Below the pieces are notes generated by a model, which worked only from the letters and a program-made list of their open reading frames with translations, searched no databases and was not told the origin of the DNA. A DNA stretch of 64,000 nt from Thalassovita mangrovi. GTDB lineage: Bacteria > Pseudomonadota > Alphaproteobacteria > Rhodobacterales > Rhodobacteraceae. The stretch lies in contig NZ_WWEN01000003.1 of the NCBI RefSeq assembly GCF_009857745.1, positions 620,001-684,000 of the forward strand, given 5' to 3'. Each line of letters begins with the position of its first letter. Positions within the stretch are counted from its first letter, which is position 1. Shown here piece after piece: positions 26,152-35,248 of this stretch. The translations under genes were made by a program, and so were the position numbers.

Positions 26152-28251
26152 ATGACCGACGTCACCCAGGTGAATGAAAAGATTTCCATCGAAACCCAGG
26201 GCGATATTGCCCTGATCATCATCGACAACCCGCCGGTGAACGCCACCGGGCAGGTGGTTCGGCAGGGGTTGCAGGATGCGATCACCAAGTTGAACGACGA
26301 AGGCACCGCCAAGGTCATCGCGATCTATGCCGAGGGCCGCACGTTCGTTGCCGGCGCGGACATCACCGAATTCGGCAAACCGCCGCAGCCGCCGGCGCTG
26401 CCGGACGTCTATAACGTCATCGAAGACAGCGAAATCCCGGTGATTTCGGTCATGCACGGTACCGCGCTTGGCGGCGGGTTCGAGCTGGGTCTGGCGACCC
26501 ATGCGCGGATCGGCATCAAGGGGCTGCGCGTCGGCCTGCCCGAAATCCTGCTTGGGCTGCTGCCCGGCGCGGGCGGCACGCAGCGGCTGCCGCGCCTTGC
26601 CGGTATTCCCTTCACCCTCGACATGGCGCTGTCGGGCCGTCAGGTGAAGGCCGAGGAAGCGCTGGAAAAAGGCGTGATCGACCGGCTGGTCGACGCCACC
26701 CCGCGCGAAGCCGCGCTTCAGGCCGCGCAGGACGTGCTGGACGGTAAGCTGGCGACCCGCCGCACCTGCGACGTGGATGTCGAAGCCGACGACAAGGCGC
26801 TGGAAGACACCGCCGCGATGCTGAAGGCGAAGCAGGCCCATCTCTATTCGCCGCACAAGATCGTCGAAGCGGTCGCCGCCTCGGCCCTGCCGCGCACCGA
26901 AGGGCTGAAGATCGAACGCCAGGCCTTCGTCGATTCGATGCAGACCCCGCAGCGCGCCGGTCTGATCCACGCCTTCTTCGGCGAACGCGCCGTGTCCGGC
27001 ATCCCCGAAGCTAAGGGTGACACCCGCGAGATCGCCAAGATCGGGGTGATCGGCGGCGGCACGATGGGATCGGGCATCGCCACTTCCTGCCTGCTGGCGG
27101 GTATTCCCGTGCGCCTGGTCGAAGTGGCGCAGGACGGTCTGGATCGCGGCGTTGCGACCATCACCAAGAACCTCGAAGGCGCGGTGAGCCGCGGCAAGAT
27201 GAGCGCCGATCAGAAAGACACGGCGCTGAAAATGCTGGAACCCTCGCTGGGTCTCGATGTGCTGTCCGATGTCGATCTGGTGATCGAGGCGGTGTTCGAA
27301 CAGATGGACGTCAAGAAGGACATCTTCGGCAAGCTCAACACAGTCTGCAAGCCGGGCGCGATCCTGGCGTCCAACACCTCGTACCTGGACGTCAACGAAA
27401 TCGCCGCCTGCACCGACCGTCCGCAGGACGTGCTGGGCCTGCACTTCTTCAGCCCGGCCCATGTGATGCGGCTGCTGGAAATCGTGCAGGGCGCGAAAAC
27501 CGCGCCCGACGTCATTGCCACCGGTTTCGCGCTGGCGAAGAAGCTGAAGAAGGTCGGCGTGCTGGCGCAGGTCTGCGACGGCTTCATCGGCAACCGCATC
27601 CTGGCGCATTATTCGAAAACCGCCAGCTACCTGGTGCTCGACGGCGCCTCGCCGCAGCAGGTGGATGACGCTTTGGAAGGCTTCGGTTTCGCCATGGGCC
27701 CGCACAAGGTGGGCGATCTGGCCGGGCTCGACATCGGCTGGATGACCCGCAAGCGCAAGGCGGCGACCCGCGACCCCAACGAACGCTATGCCGGCGACGT
27801 GGCCGATAAGATCTGCGAAAACGGCTGGTTCGGCCGCAAGGCGGGACAGGGCTACTACATCTACGGTCAGGGCGCGCCGGTGCCCAACCCGGAAGTGGCC
27901 AAGATCATCGACGACGTGCGCGCCGAGAAGGGCATCACCCCGCGCGCGTTTAGCGATGAGGAAATCGTCGAACGCTACATGACCGCGATGATCGTCGAGG
28001 CCACCCGCGTGGTCGAAGACGGCACTGCCAAGCGACCCGTAGATGTCGATATGGTGTTCCTGTTCGGCTACGGCTTCCCGCGCTTCCGCGGCGGGCCGCT
28101 GCACTATGCCGACACGATCGGCGCCAAGGACCTGGTCGCCCGCATCACCGAATACGCCAAGGAAGACGCCAATTACTGGCAGGTGCCGCCGCTGCTGCAG
28201 AAGATGGCGGACGAAGGCACCACTTTCGCCGATCTGAACAAGGGAGCCTGA
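26152..28251 (+). CDS. Bifunctional enoyl-CoA hydratase / 3-hydroxyacyl-CoA dehydrogenase (FadJ/PimF type)
   Basis: A 699-residue fused beta-oxidation enzyme. The N-terminal crotonase domain has the oxyanion-hole patterns FVAGADITEF and MHGTALGGGFELGLA and the Glu-containing GLPEILLGLLPGAGG. The NAD-binding domain starts with GVIGGGTMGSGIA near residue 300, followed by HFFSPAHVM and the C-terminal helical domains (CDGFIGNRI). Size and order match the FadJ/PimF group. It heads an operon with two acyl-CoA dehydrogenase genes (3 and 4 bp gaps), the same content as pimF, pimC and pimD of Rhodopseudomonas palustris, used for dicarboxylic acids. Partner thiolase is not adjacent. Confidence 0.94.
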   Translation: MTDVTQVNEKISIETQGDIALIIIDNPPVNATGQVVRQGLQDAITKLNDEGTAKVIAIYAEGRTFVAGADITEFGKPPQPPALPDVYNVIEDSEIPVISVMHGTALGGGFELGLATHARIGIKGLRVGLPEILLGLLPGAGGTQRLPRLAGIPFTLDMALSGRQVKAEEALEKGVIDRLVDATPREAALQAAQDVLDGKLATRRTCDVDVEADDKALEDTAAMLKAKQAHLYSPHKIVEAVAASALPRTEGLKIERQAFVDSMQTPQRAGLIHAFFGERAVSGIPEAKGDTREIAKIGVIGGGTMGSGIATSCLLAGIPVRLVEVAQDGLDRGVATITKNLEGAVSRGKMSADQKDTALKMLEPSLGLDVLSDVDLVIEAVFEQMDVKKDIFGKLNTVCKPGAILASNTSYLDVNEIAACTDRPQDVLGLHFFSPAHVMRLLEIVQGAKTAPDVIATGFALAKKLKKVGVLAQVCDGFIGNRILAHYSKTASYLVLDGASPQQVDDALEGFGFAMGPHKVGDLAGLDIGWMTRKRKAATRDPNERYAGDVADKICENGWFGRKAGQGYYIYGQGAPVPNPEVAKIIDDVRAEKGITPRAFSDEEIVERYMTAMIVEATRVVEDGTAKRPVDVDMVFLFGYGFPRFRGGPLHYADTIGAKDLVARITEYAKEDANYWQVPPLLQKMADEGTTFADLNKGA

Positions 28252-28254
28252 GTG

Positions 28255-29442
28255 ATGGATCTGAGCTTTTCCGCAGAAGATATCGCGTTCCGCGACGAGG
28301 TACGCACATATCTTGCCGAAAATCTGCCCGCCCATATTTCCGACGCGGTGCGCGCCGGGGGTGAGCTGACCAAGGAAATCATGGAAGAATACCATGCGAT
28401 CCTGAACGCTAAGGGCTGGCTTGCCACCACCTGGCCCGCCGAATTCGGCGGCCCCGGCTGGACCCCGGTGCAGCGTCACATCTTCGAGGAAGAATGCTGC
28501 CGCGCTTACGCGCCGCGCATCGTGCCCTTCGGGCTGTCGATGCTGGGGCCGGTGCTGCAGAAGTTCGGCACCAAGGAACAGCAGGATCACTACCTGCCGC
28601 GCATCCTGGACGGCACCGACTGGTGGTGTCAGGGCTATTCCGAACCCGGCGCAGGGTCGGACCTTGCCAGCCTGAAAACCAAAGCGGTGCGCGACGGCGA
28701 CGAATGGGTGATCAACGGGCAGAAAACCTGGACCACCCTGGGTCAGCACGCCGACTGGATCTTCTGCCTGTGCCGCACCGATCCCGAGGCAAAGCAGCAA
28801 TCGGGCATCAGCTTCATCCTTGTGGACATGAAAACGCCCGGCATCGAGCTGCGCCCGATCAAGCTGATCGAGGGCGGCCACGAGGTGAACGAGGTGTTCT
28901 TTACCGACGTCCGCGTGCCGTATGAAAACCTGGTGGGCGAGGAAAACAAGGGCTGGACCATCGCCAAGTACCTGCTGACCCATGAACGCACCGGCATCGC
29001 CGGGGTGGGGTTCTCGATGCAGGCGCTGGAAGAGGTCAAGGCGCTGGCCCGCAAGGTGCAGCGTAACGGCCGCCCGCTGATCGAGGACCCGCTGTTCGCT
29101 GCCCGCGTGGCGCAGGCGGAGATCGACCTGGAAGCGATGAAGATCACCAACCTGCGGATGCTGTTCAAGGCGCAGCAACAGGGCGCGCCGGGGCCGGAAA
29201 CCTCGATCCTCAAGATCAAGGGCACGGTCATCAACCAGGAACTGAAGGACCTGGCACGCCGCGCATTGGGCCCGGCCGCCGCGCCCTTCCCGGGATACGT
29301 CAACGACGGCAACCTGATGTTCGGCCCGGCCGACACCGCCAACAACGCGGCGCGGTATTTCAACAACCGCAAGACCTCGATTTTCGGTGGATCGAACGAG
29401 ATCCAGCGCAACATCCTGACCAAGACCATGCTGGAGCTGTGA
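28255..29442 (+). CDS. Acyl-CoA dehydrogenase, large (PimC-like) subunit
   Basis: A 395-residue FAD enzyme introducing the alpha-beta double bond in acyl-CoA. The FAD/substrate motifs GYSEPGAGSDLASL and VINGQKTWTTLGQHADWIF are clear. In the C-terminus, the segment equivalent to the YEGT catalytic-Glu loop of medium-chain dehydrogenase reads FGGSNEIQRN, with Gly in place of that Glu, so the base must come from elsewhere, as in alpha2-beta2 dehydrogenases. ATG 28255 is preferred over GTG 28252 because GGGAG precedes it. It is 4 bp upstream of the small-subunit gene. Confidence 0.92.
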   Translation: MDLSFSAEDIAFRDEVRTYLAENLPAHISDAVRAGGELTKEIMEEYHAILNAKGWLATTWPAEFGGPGWTPVQRHIFEEECCRAYAPRIVPFGLSMLGPVLQKFGTKEQQDHYLPRILDGTDWWCQGYSEPGAGSDLASLKTKAVRDGDEWVINGQKTWTTLGQHADWIFCLCRTDPEAKQQSGISFILVDMKTPGIELRPIKLIEGGHEVNEVFFTDVRVPYENLVGEENKGWTIAKYLLTHERTGIAGVGFSMQALEEVKALARKVQRNGRPLIEDPLFAARVAQAEIDLEAMKITNLRMLFKAQQQGAPGPETSILKIKGTVINQELKDLARRALGPAAAPFPGYVNDGNLMFGPADTANNAARYFNNRKTSIFGGSNEIQRNILTKTMLEL

Positions 29443-29446
29443 GACG

Positions 29447-30520
29447 ATGGATTTCAATCTGACCGAAGACCGCCAGATGCTCAGCGATACGTTGAACCGC
29501 TACCTGGCCGAGCAATACCCGGTGGAGCACCGCAACAAGGTCGCCTATGAGGCGCCGTTCCACGATCTCGCGAAATGGGATGAATTGGCCGAACTGGGCG
29601 CGCTTTTCGCGCTGGCCCCGGAAGAAGCGGGCGGCTTCGGCGGCACCGGTTTCGACATCTCGGTGGTATTCGAAGCGATGGGCCGTCAGTTGACCCCGGA
29701 ACCGCTGCTGGGCGCGCTGATGGCTTCGCGCCTGCTGGCGGCGGCGGGCGAAGACCAGGAAGCGCTGCTGTCTGGCGCCACGAAATACGCGGTGGGTGTC
29801 ACCGAGATCGACGCGCCCTATGAGCTCGACCAGATCGCCTGCACGGCGACGGCGAAGGGCGACGGCTACGCCCTGTCGGGCCGCAAGAGCACCGTCTATG
29901 GCGGCCAGGCCGCCGACGTGCTGCTGATCGCGGCCAAGCTCGACGGCAAGCTGGCGCTGTTCGAGGTGCAGGCGTCGGACGCCAACGTGACCGGCTACGC
30001 CATGATGGAAGGCGCCGGCGCGGCCGAGGTCCTGCTTGACGACACGCCGGCGCGTCTGCTGATCGCAGACGCAGGCGCTGCCCTTGAGGACGCGATTAAT
30101 GCCGGCATCGTCGCGCTTTGCGCCGAAGCTGTGGGCGCGATGGATGTGACCCACGCGACCACGGTCGATTACCTGAAGCAGCGCAAGCAGTTCGGCGTTC
30201 CGATCGGCAAGTTCCAGGTGCTGCAGCACCGCGCGGTCGATATGCTGACCGAGATCGAACAGGCCCGCTCGATCACCATCAAGGCGGCGGCGGAACTGGG
30301 CGGCGACGACGCCTCGCGCTATGCCTCGATGGCCAAGAACATGATCGGCCGCGCCGCACGGCTGGTGGCGGAGGAAGCGATCCAGATGCATGGTGGCATC
30401 GCGATGACCTGGGAATACCCGATTTCGCATTACGCCAAGCGGCTGGTGATGTTGGACGCGCAGCTGGGTGATACCGATTATCACCTGTCCCGGGTGATGG
30501 CCGCAAACCGCGCCGCCTGA
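29447..30520 (+). CDS. Acyl-CoA dehydrogenase, small (PimD-like) subunit
   Basis: A 357-residue acyl-CoA dehydrogenase homologue with weaker N-terminal motifs and the C-terminal pattern QMHGGIAMTWEYPISHYAKR typical of the small partner subunits. The SEPGAGSD motif is absent, replaced by a degenerate loop around GVTEIDAPYELDQI, consistent with a partner that contributes to but does not complete the FAD site. Adjacent partner genes of this kind assemble as alpha2-beta2 tetramers in sterol degraders; I infer the same here. Last gene of the operon; a mosaic intergenic repeat follows. Confidence 0.9.
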   Translation: MDFNLTEDRQMLSDTLNRYLAEQYPVEHRNKVAYEAPFHDLAKWDELAELGALFALAPEEAGGFGGTGFDISVVFEAMGRQLTPEPLLGALMASRLLAAAGEDQEALLSGATKYAVGVTEIDAPYELDQIACTATAKGDGYALSGRKSTVYGGQAADVLLIAAKLDGKLALFEVQASDANVTGYAMMEGAGAAEVLLDDTPARLLIADAGAALEDAINAGIVALCAEAVGAMDVTHATTVDYLKQRKQFGVPIGKFQVLQHRAVDMLTEIEQARSITIKAAAELGGDDASRYASMAKNMIGRAARLVAEEAIQMHGGIAMTWEYPISHYAKRLVMLDAQLGDTDYHLSRVMAANRAA

Positions 30521-30523
30521 CCG

Positions 30524-30711
30524 GAATTGTGCGCCCTTTCAGGGCGCGCAGTTTTCGCTTCGCCCAAGGGCGAAGCAGATGGGGGCGCTGCCCCCAAACC
30601 CCCGGAGTACTGGGGCCAAGAAGAAACGGGAAGATAGTCTCTGTTTCTTCTTGGTGAAAATACTCTGGGGGGTGAATTGGCCAGAGGCCAAGAGGGGGGC
30701 AAAGCCCCCCT
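30524..30711. repeat. Composite intergenic repeat, copy C, with an inverted tail pair
   Basis: Modules: GAATTGTGCGCCC hairpin (30525-30548), CTTCGCCC/GGGCGAAG hairpin (30558-30575), GGGGGC/GCCCCC hairpin, then two copies of the tail in opposite orientation. The arms CCAAGAAGAAAC (30616-30627) and GTTTCTTCTTGG (30643-30654) form a perfect 12-bp stem. A GGGGGGC/GCCCCCC hairpin with TTT (30692-30711) ends the region and can serve as terminator for either flank. Confidence 0.75.
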
Positions 30712-30742
30712 TTCTCCCGCCCGCGGCACGCGCAGGCGGATT

Positions 30743-31786
30743 TTAATCCGCCACTTTGACGATCTGCTTGCCGAAATTGCCGCCCTTGAGCATGTTCATG
30801 AAGGCGCGCGGGGCGTTTTCCAGACCTTCGGCAACGTCCTCGACCGTCTTGATCTTGCCGCTGGCCACGCGCGGGCCGGCATCGGACAGGAAGTCCGGGA
30901 AACGGGCAAAATGGTCGGAGATGATGAAGCCGTGCACGTGCAGCCGGTTGACCAGGATGGTGCGCCACATCTTCGGTAGCTGATCCTTTTCGCCCTGCTG
31001 ATTGCCGCCGAGCGCCCCGGCATTGTACCAGGCGATCATGCCGCAGACCGGAATCCGGCCGCCGACATTCATCAGCGGCAGAACCGCTTCCAGAACCTTG
31101 CCCGCGACGTTTTCGAAATAGATGTCGACGCCGTTCGGGCAGGCCTCCTGCAGTGCCGCGCGCAACGCCTTGGCATTGGCATAGGCACGGTGATCTAGGC
31201 ACTCGTCGAAGCCGAAAGTGTCCTTAGCGAGCTTGCATTTCTCGGCCCCCCCGGCGATGCCGACGACGCGCAGGCCCAGATCCTTGGCCATCTGGCCGAC
31301 CATCGATCCGACCGGGCCAGTGGCGGCGGCTACGACCAGGGTTTCACCCGCTTTGGGGCGGCCGTATTCCATCAGCCCGAACCAGCCGGTGAAGCCGGGC
31401 ATGCCCAGCACTCCGAGCGCGTTGGTCACCGGGCCGTGGGCCGGGTCTAGCTTGCGCAGCTCCTTGCCCGGCAGGCAGCCGTGGCTGGCCCAGCCGAACA
31501 TACCGAAGGCGAAATCGCCCGGCGCGAAATTGGGGTGGTTGGAGGCGATCACCTCGCCCACCGCGCCGCCTTCCATCGTGTGATCGATCTCGACCGGCTT
31601 GGCATAGGATTTGGCGTCGTCCATACGGCCCCGCATATAGGGGTCGAGCGACATGTTGGTGACGCGGACCAGCACCTCGCCGTCGCCGGGGGTGGGCATC
31701 GGCGCCTCTTCGAGCCGGAAATCTTCGTCGACCGGTTCGCCCTGCGGGCGGCGGGCCAGCACGATTCTTTGCATCGTTTCTGTCAT
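30743..31786 (-). CDS. NADPH-dependent enone/alkenal reductase of the PTGR/CurA (LTB4DH) family
   Basis: A 347-residue zinc-free medium-chain reductase. These enzymes reduce the conjugated C=C of enals, enones and curcumin-like compounds with NADPH. Family marks: SLDPYMRGRM near residue 50, GVLGMPGFTGWFGL, the NADPH loop AATGPVGSMVGQMAK, and YFENVAGKVLEAVLP. Zinc ligands of alcohol dehydrogenases are missing. GGAGGAG precedes the ATG. It is the last gene of the ten-gene catabolic operon, 23 bp after the thioesterase, suggesting removal of an unsaturated carbonyl intermediate or substrate activation. Confidence 0.9.
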   Translation of the reverse strand: MTETMQRIVLARRPQGEPVDEDFRLEEAPMPTPGDGEVLVRVTNMSLDPYMRGRMDDAKSYAKPVEIDHTMEGGAVGEVIASNHPNFAPGDFAFGMFGWASHGCLPGKELRKLDPAHGPVTNALGVLGMPGFTGWFGLMEYGRPKAGETLVVAAATGPVGSMVGQMAKDLGLRVVGIAGGAEKCKLAKDTFGFDECLDHRAYANAKALRAALQEACPNGVDIYFENVAGKVLEAVLPLMNVGGRIPVCGMIAWYNAGALGGNQQGEKDQLPKMWRTILVNRLHVHGFIISDHFARFPDFLSDAGPRVASGKIKTVEDVAEGLENAPRAFMNMLKGGNFGKQIVKVAD

Positions 31787-31809
31787 GGGTCTCCTCCTGT
31801 TTTGCGGGC

Positions 31810-32229
31810 TTAATCCTGCCTTGCGCGGTATCTGAATACGCCGGTTCCCGTCGCGATCAGGGTGCCCAATTCGTCGGTCACCTTGGCTTCGGCGAAGAAG
31901 GTCTTGCGGCCGCCGCCGGTGCGGACCCCTTCGCAGATCAGCCGTTCACCCTTCAGCTGGCCGACGTAGTTCACGTTCAGCGACAGCGTCATCGCCAGCT
32001 GTTTTTCCCCCGGCACCCCGGTATAGCAGCCAGCGAACCCCATCGCGGTATCCAGCAGCGTCGCGTGCACCCCGCCATGCGGGATGCCATAGCGGTTGCC
32101 CAGGTGATCCTGCATCGGCAATTCGACCCGGGCGTAATCCTTTTCCCAGCCGGTGATCTCAAACCCCAGGTGCTTTTGCAGCGCATAGGGGGCTTCGGCC
32201 AGGGCGGGGTCGATCTGACTGTCTCTCAC
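31810..32229 (-). CDS. PaaI-family hotdog thioesterase
   Basis: A 139-residue acyl-CoA thioesterase of the PaaI group. It shows the hotdog signature NRYGIPHGGVHATLLDTAMGFAG, with the catalytic Asp-type residue in LLDTA. The GTG start at 32229 has AAGGA six bases upstream. In catabolic operons such enzymes release CoA from dead-end thioesters so the CoA pool is not trapped. It lies 15 bp after the kinase gene. A second PaaI-type gene is at 46140, sharing the HGGxxxxLLD pattern. Confidence 0.9.
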   Translation of the reverse strand: MRDSQIDPALAEAPYALQKHLGFEITGWEKDYARVELPMQDHLGNRYGIPHGGVHATLLDTAMGFAGCYTGVPGEKQLAMTLSLNVNYVGQLKGERLICEGVRTGGGRKTFFAEAKVTDELGTLIATGTGVFRYRARQD

Positions 32230-32244
32230 ATCCGTTCCTTTTCG

Positions 32245-33279
32245 TTACACGGTCTTGGCGGCGGCCAGCCCGTTTTCGGCGAAGGTGGCAACGTAGCTGC
32301 CCAGCGTCTTCGCCCGTTCCGGGTTGGAGGCGTTGCCGTCCAGCGCGCGTTTGTAGACGCCCTGGATGATGCCAGCCATACGGAAGAAGGTGAAGGCCAG
32401 GTAGAAGCCGAACTTGTCGATGCCGGGCAGGTCGCGGCGGGCGCAATAGGCGTCGACGAAGGCTTCGTCGCTCATCAGCCCCTGCGCGGCGCGGTCGACG
32501 CCGCCCAGCCCGCGGCCTTCGGGGCCCGGCGGCATTTTCCATTGCATGATCACCGCGGCCAAGTCGGCATAGGGGTGGCCGATGGTCGACAGTTCCCAAT
32601 CCAGCACCGCTGCGCATTCGGGGCGGTCGGCATGGAACAGCATGTTGTCGATGCGGTAATCGCCATGCACCAGCGTGCGCTGGCCGTCTTCCTCGGGGAT
32701 ATTGGTGTCGAGCCAGGTGATCAGCTCCTCCATCGCCGGGATATTGTCGGTTTCCGAGGCGCGGTATTGCTTGGTCCAGCGGTCGATCTGGCGACGGTAA
32801 TAATTGCCCTGCGGGCCGTAGTCGGACAGCCCGGTGGCGTCGAGATCGACATTGTGGATCGCCGCCAGCACCCGGTTCATTTCATCGACGATCGGCAGCC
32901 GGTCTTCCATCGCCAGGTCCGGCAGGCGCGGGTCGTTGAAATGGCGCCCGACGATTTCCTCCATCACGTAGAAGGCCGATCCGATCACACCGTCGTCTTC
33001 GCACAGCAGGTACATCTTGGCGACCGGCACGTCGGTGTTCTGCAGCGCGCTTTGCACCCGGAATTCGCGGTCCACCGCATGGGCCGATTTCAGCAGCACC
33101 CCCGGCGGTTTGCGGCGCAGCACGTAATTCTTCTTTGGGGTGCGCAGCCGGAAGGTCGGGTTGGATTGGCCGACGTCGAATTTTTCCGCCTCGATCGGGC
33201 CTTCGAACCCGTCGAGGTGATCACGCAGGTAAGCGGCGATGACATCGGTATCCAGCTTGGTGGGATCGGTTTTTGTCAT
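32245..33279 (-). CDS. APH-fold kinase of the ACAD10/ACAD11 N-terminal type (putative hydroxyacyl-CoA kinase)
   Basis: A 344-residue member of the aminoglycoside-phosphotransferase fold. The sequence follows the kinase domain of eukaryotic ACAD10/ACAD11 closely: FDVGQSNPTFRL, YVLRRKPPGVLLKSAHAVDREFRV, GNYYRRQIDRW, and the catalytic loop LVHGDYRIDN with metal site LDWELSTIGHPYADLA. Work on LvaA of Pseudomonas putida and on ACAD10/11 shows that such kinases phosphorylate 4-hydroxyacyl-CoA, which a dehydrogenase-fold partner converts to enoyl-CoA. Here free-standing acyl-CoA dehydrogenases are in the same operon. Specificity is inferred. It sits 9 bp after the phosphatase gene. Confidence 0.88.
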   Translation of the reverse strand: MTKTDPTKLDTDVIAAYLRDHLDGFEGPIEAEKFDVGQSNPTFRLRTPKKNYVLRRKPPGVLLKSAHAVDREFRVQSALQNTDVPVAKMYLLCEDDGVIGSAFYVMEEIVGRHFNDPRLPDLAMEDRLPIVDEMNRVLAAIHNVDLDATGLSDYGPQGNYYRRQIDRWTKQYRASETDNIPAMEELITWLDTNIPEEDGQRTLVHGDYRIDNMLFHADRPECAAVLDWELSTIGHPYADLAAVIMQWKMPPGPEGRGLGGVDRAAQGLMSDEAFVDAYCARRDLPGIDKFGFYLAFTFFRMAGIIQGVYKRALDGNASNPERAKTLGSYVATFAENGLAAAKTV

Positions 33280-33288
33280 GATGGGTTC

Positions 33289-33957
33289 TCAGCTATAGGT
33301 CAGCAGCGGGTCGGCATTGGCGGCGGTGATATGCGGGGTTTCATTGAACCCGTGCAGATAAAAACTGCGGGTCGAAAAGACGAAACGGTTCACCGCACAG
33401 TTCTTCATCTGCAGTTGCAGGCGGATCTGTTGTTCGGCCGGGGTGTTCAGCGTGGCCGCGATCATCTGGCCGATGGCGCCGCCGGAACTGACCGCGATGA
33501 TGGTCTTGGCGCCGCTGTCGACCATCGCCTGGCGGGCGGCTTCGACCCGGCCGGTGAAATCGGCCCAGGTTTCCGGCGGGTCGGTGATTTCGTCGCGCTG
33601 CCAGGCCAGCACCGTGTCGCGCAGGGTGCGGAAATGGGATTTGCGTTCGCTGTGCATGTTTTCCGGCGCCGGGCGGTCGCGGTAATGGGCGTCTAGCAGG
33701 TTCTTGAAATCGAATTCGTTCAGCCCTGCGTGCATCTGCACATCGGGCAGGTCGCGGCCCAGACCCTTGAAAATGCCTTCCAGCGTTTCGCGGTGGCGGC
33801 GCTGCGCCCCGATGAACAGCGTGTCCGGGTCCACCCCTTGCAGGGCCAGCGCCTTGCCCAGGGCCTCGGACTGGTCATGGCCAAGATCGGACAGGACATC
33901 GTAATTCGCCGCGCCGAAGGACGCTTGGGCGTGACGGATCAGGTAGAGTTCGGGCAT
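33289..33957 (-). CDS. Histidine phosphatase superfamily protein
   Basis: A 222-residue branch-1 histidine phosphatase. The phosphohistidine motif is LIRHAQAS at residues 6-13 (RHA in place of the more common RHG), with a later acidic and His region in VSSGGAIGQMI. The start ATG 33957 has GAAAGAAGAAAG-type purines upstream; a longer frame to 34095 overlaps the thiolase and is not conserved. Its location between thiolase and the ACAD10/11-type kinase suggests it acts on a phosphorylated metabolite of the same pathway. Human ACAD10 also carries a phosphatase-type domain, though of the HAD fold. Substrate unproven. Confidence 0.85.
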   Translation of the reverse strand: MPELYLIRHAQASFGAANYDVLSDLGHDQSEALGKALALQGVDPDTLFIGAQRRHRETLEGIFKGLGRDLPDVQMHAGLNEFDFKNLLDAHYRDRPAPENMHSERKSHFRTLRDTVLAWQRDEITDPPETWADFTGRVEAARQAMVDSGAKTIIAVSSGGAIGQMIAATLNTPAEQQIRLQLQMKNCAVNRFVFSTRSFYLHGFNETPHITAANADPLLTYS

Positions 33958-34021
33958 GGCGCTTTCTTCTTGCTGACGGGACCGCACAGGATGCGGCCCC
34001 GTATGTTTCTGGTCTTTGGGA

Positions 34022-35224
34022 TCAGAGCACTTCGAACAGGCCTGCGGCCCCCATGCCTCCGCCGACGCACATGGTGCAGACGACGTATTTGGCACCGCGG
34101 CGCTTGCCCTCGATCAGGGCGTGGCCGACCATGCGGGCGCCCGACATGCCATAGGGGTGGCCGATCGAGATCGCGCCGCCATCGACGTTGAGCAGTTCAT
34201 TGGGAATGCCCAACACCTTGGCCGATTGCAGCACCTGGCAGGCGAAGGCTTCGTTCAGTTCCCACAGGCCGATATCGTCCATCTTCAGCCCGTGCGCTTC
34301 CAGCAGCTTCGGCACCGCATAGACCGGGCCGACGCCCATTTCATCGGGTTCCAGACCAGCGGCCATCACGCCGACATAGCGGCCCAGCGGCTGCAGCCCG
34401 CGCTTTTCGGCTTCCTTGGCTTCCATGATCACCGCGGCAGATGCCCCATCGGACAGCTGCGACGCGTTACCGGCGGTGATGTATTTGCCTTCCTTCACCA
34501 CCTGGCCGTCCTTGAAGACCGGCGACAGCGAGGAGAGGTTTTCCAGCGTGGTGCCGGGGCGGTTGCCTTCGTCCTTGGAAATGGTGATTTCCTGGTCGGA
34601 CACTTCGCGGGTTTCCTTGTTCACCACTTTCATCACGGTGGTCAGCGGCACGATTTCATCGTCGAACTTGCCCGCCTCCTGCGCCGCGGCGGTGCGCTGC
34701 TGCGATTGCAGGGAATAGGCATCCTGGTCCTCGCGCGACACGCCATAGCGTTCGGCGACGATTTCGGCGGTTTCCAGCATGGACATGTACAGCTCGGGCT
34801 TATGTTCCATCGTCCAGCTGTCGCGCAGCCAGTCGGTGCGCATCTTGTCGTTCTGCACCAGGCTGATCGATTCGACGCCGCCGCCGATGACGATATCCAT
34901 GCCGTCATGCACGACCTGCTTGGCGGCGGTGGCGATGGCCATCATGCCGCTGGCACATTGGCGGTCCATCGACATGCCGGCGATGGTCACCGGCAGCCCG
35001 GCGCGGATCACCGCCTGACGGCCGATATTGCCGCCGGTCGATCCCTGCTGGATCGCGGACCCGATGATGCAATCCGAGATTTCGGACCCGTCCAGACCGG
35101 CGCGGCTGACCGCGTTGGACACGGCATGGCCGATCAGGGTCTGGGCCGAGGTGTTGTTGAAGGCGCCGCGAAAGGCCTTGCCGATCGGGGTGCGGGCGGT
35201 CGAAACGATAACTGCGTCACGCAT
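34022..35224 (-). CDS. Acetyl-CoA C-acyltransferase (thiolase)
   Basis: A 400-residue degradative thiolase that cleaves 3-ketoacyl-CoA with CoA in the last step of beta-oxidation. Active-site elements are all present: nucleophile Cys in [11 protein letters not shown] (about residue 88), NEAFACQ, the His in [11 protein letters not shown], and the second Cys in [13 protein letters not shown]. Length is typical. It follows the SDR gene by 24 bp and precedes the phosphatase by 64 bp, the widest gap in the operon. Confidence 0.95.
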   Translation of the reverse strand: MRDAVIVSTARTPIGKAFRGAFNNTSAQTLIGHAVSNAVSRAGLDGSEISDCIIGSAIQQGSTGGNIGRQAVIRAGLPVTIAGMSMDRQCASGMMAIATAAKQVVHDGMDIVIGGGVESISLVQNDKMRTDWLRDSWTMEHKPELYMSMLETAEIVAERYGVSREDQDAYSLQSQQRTAAAQEAGKFDDEIVPLTTVMKVVNKETREVSDQEITISKDEGNRPGTTLENLSSLSPVFKDGQVVKEGKYITAGNASQLSDGASAAVIMEAKEAEKRGLQPLGRYVGVMAAGLEPDEMGVGPVYAVPKLLEAHGLKMDDIGLWELNEAFACQVLQSAKVLGIPNELLNVDGGAISIGHPYGMSGARMVGHALIEGKRRGAKYVVCTMCVGGGMGAAGLFEVL

Positions 35225-35248
35225 TTTGAAATTCCTTTTGGTCAGGGG

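Noticed and set aside
25702-29457. A 1251-residue open frame on the minus strand
   Set aside because: It lies opposite ade and the PimF/C-like genes, whose motifs and codon bias are clear. Long antisense frames arise in GC-rich DNA because third positions are G/C.
21617-30711. Insertion sequence or transposon at the intergenic repeats
   Set aside because: No transposase frame or target-site duplication is visible; the copies are short, hairpin-rich and non-coding.
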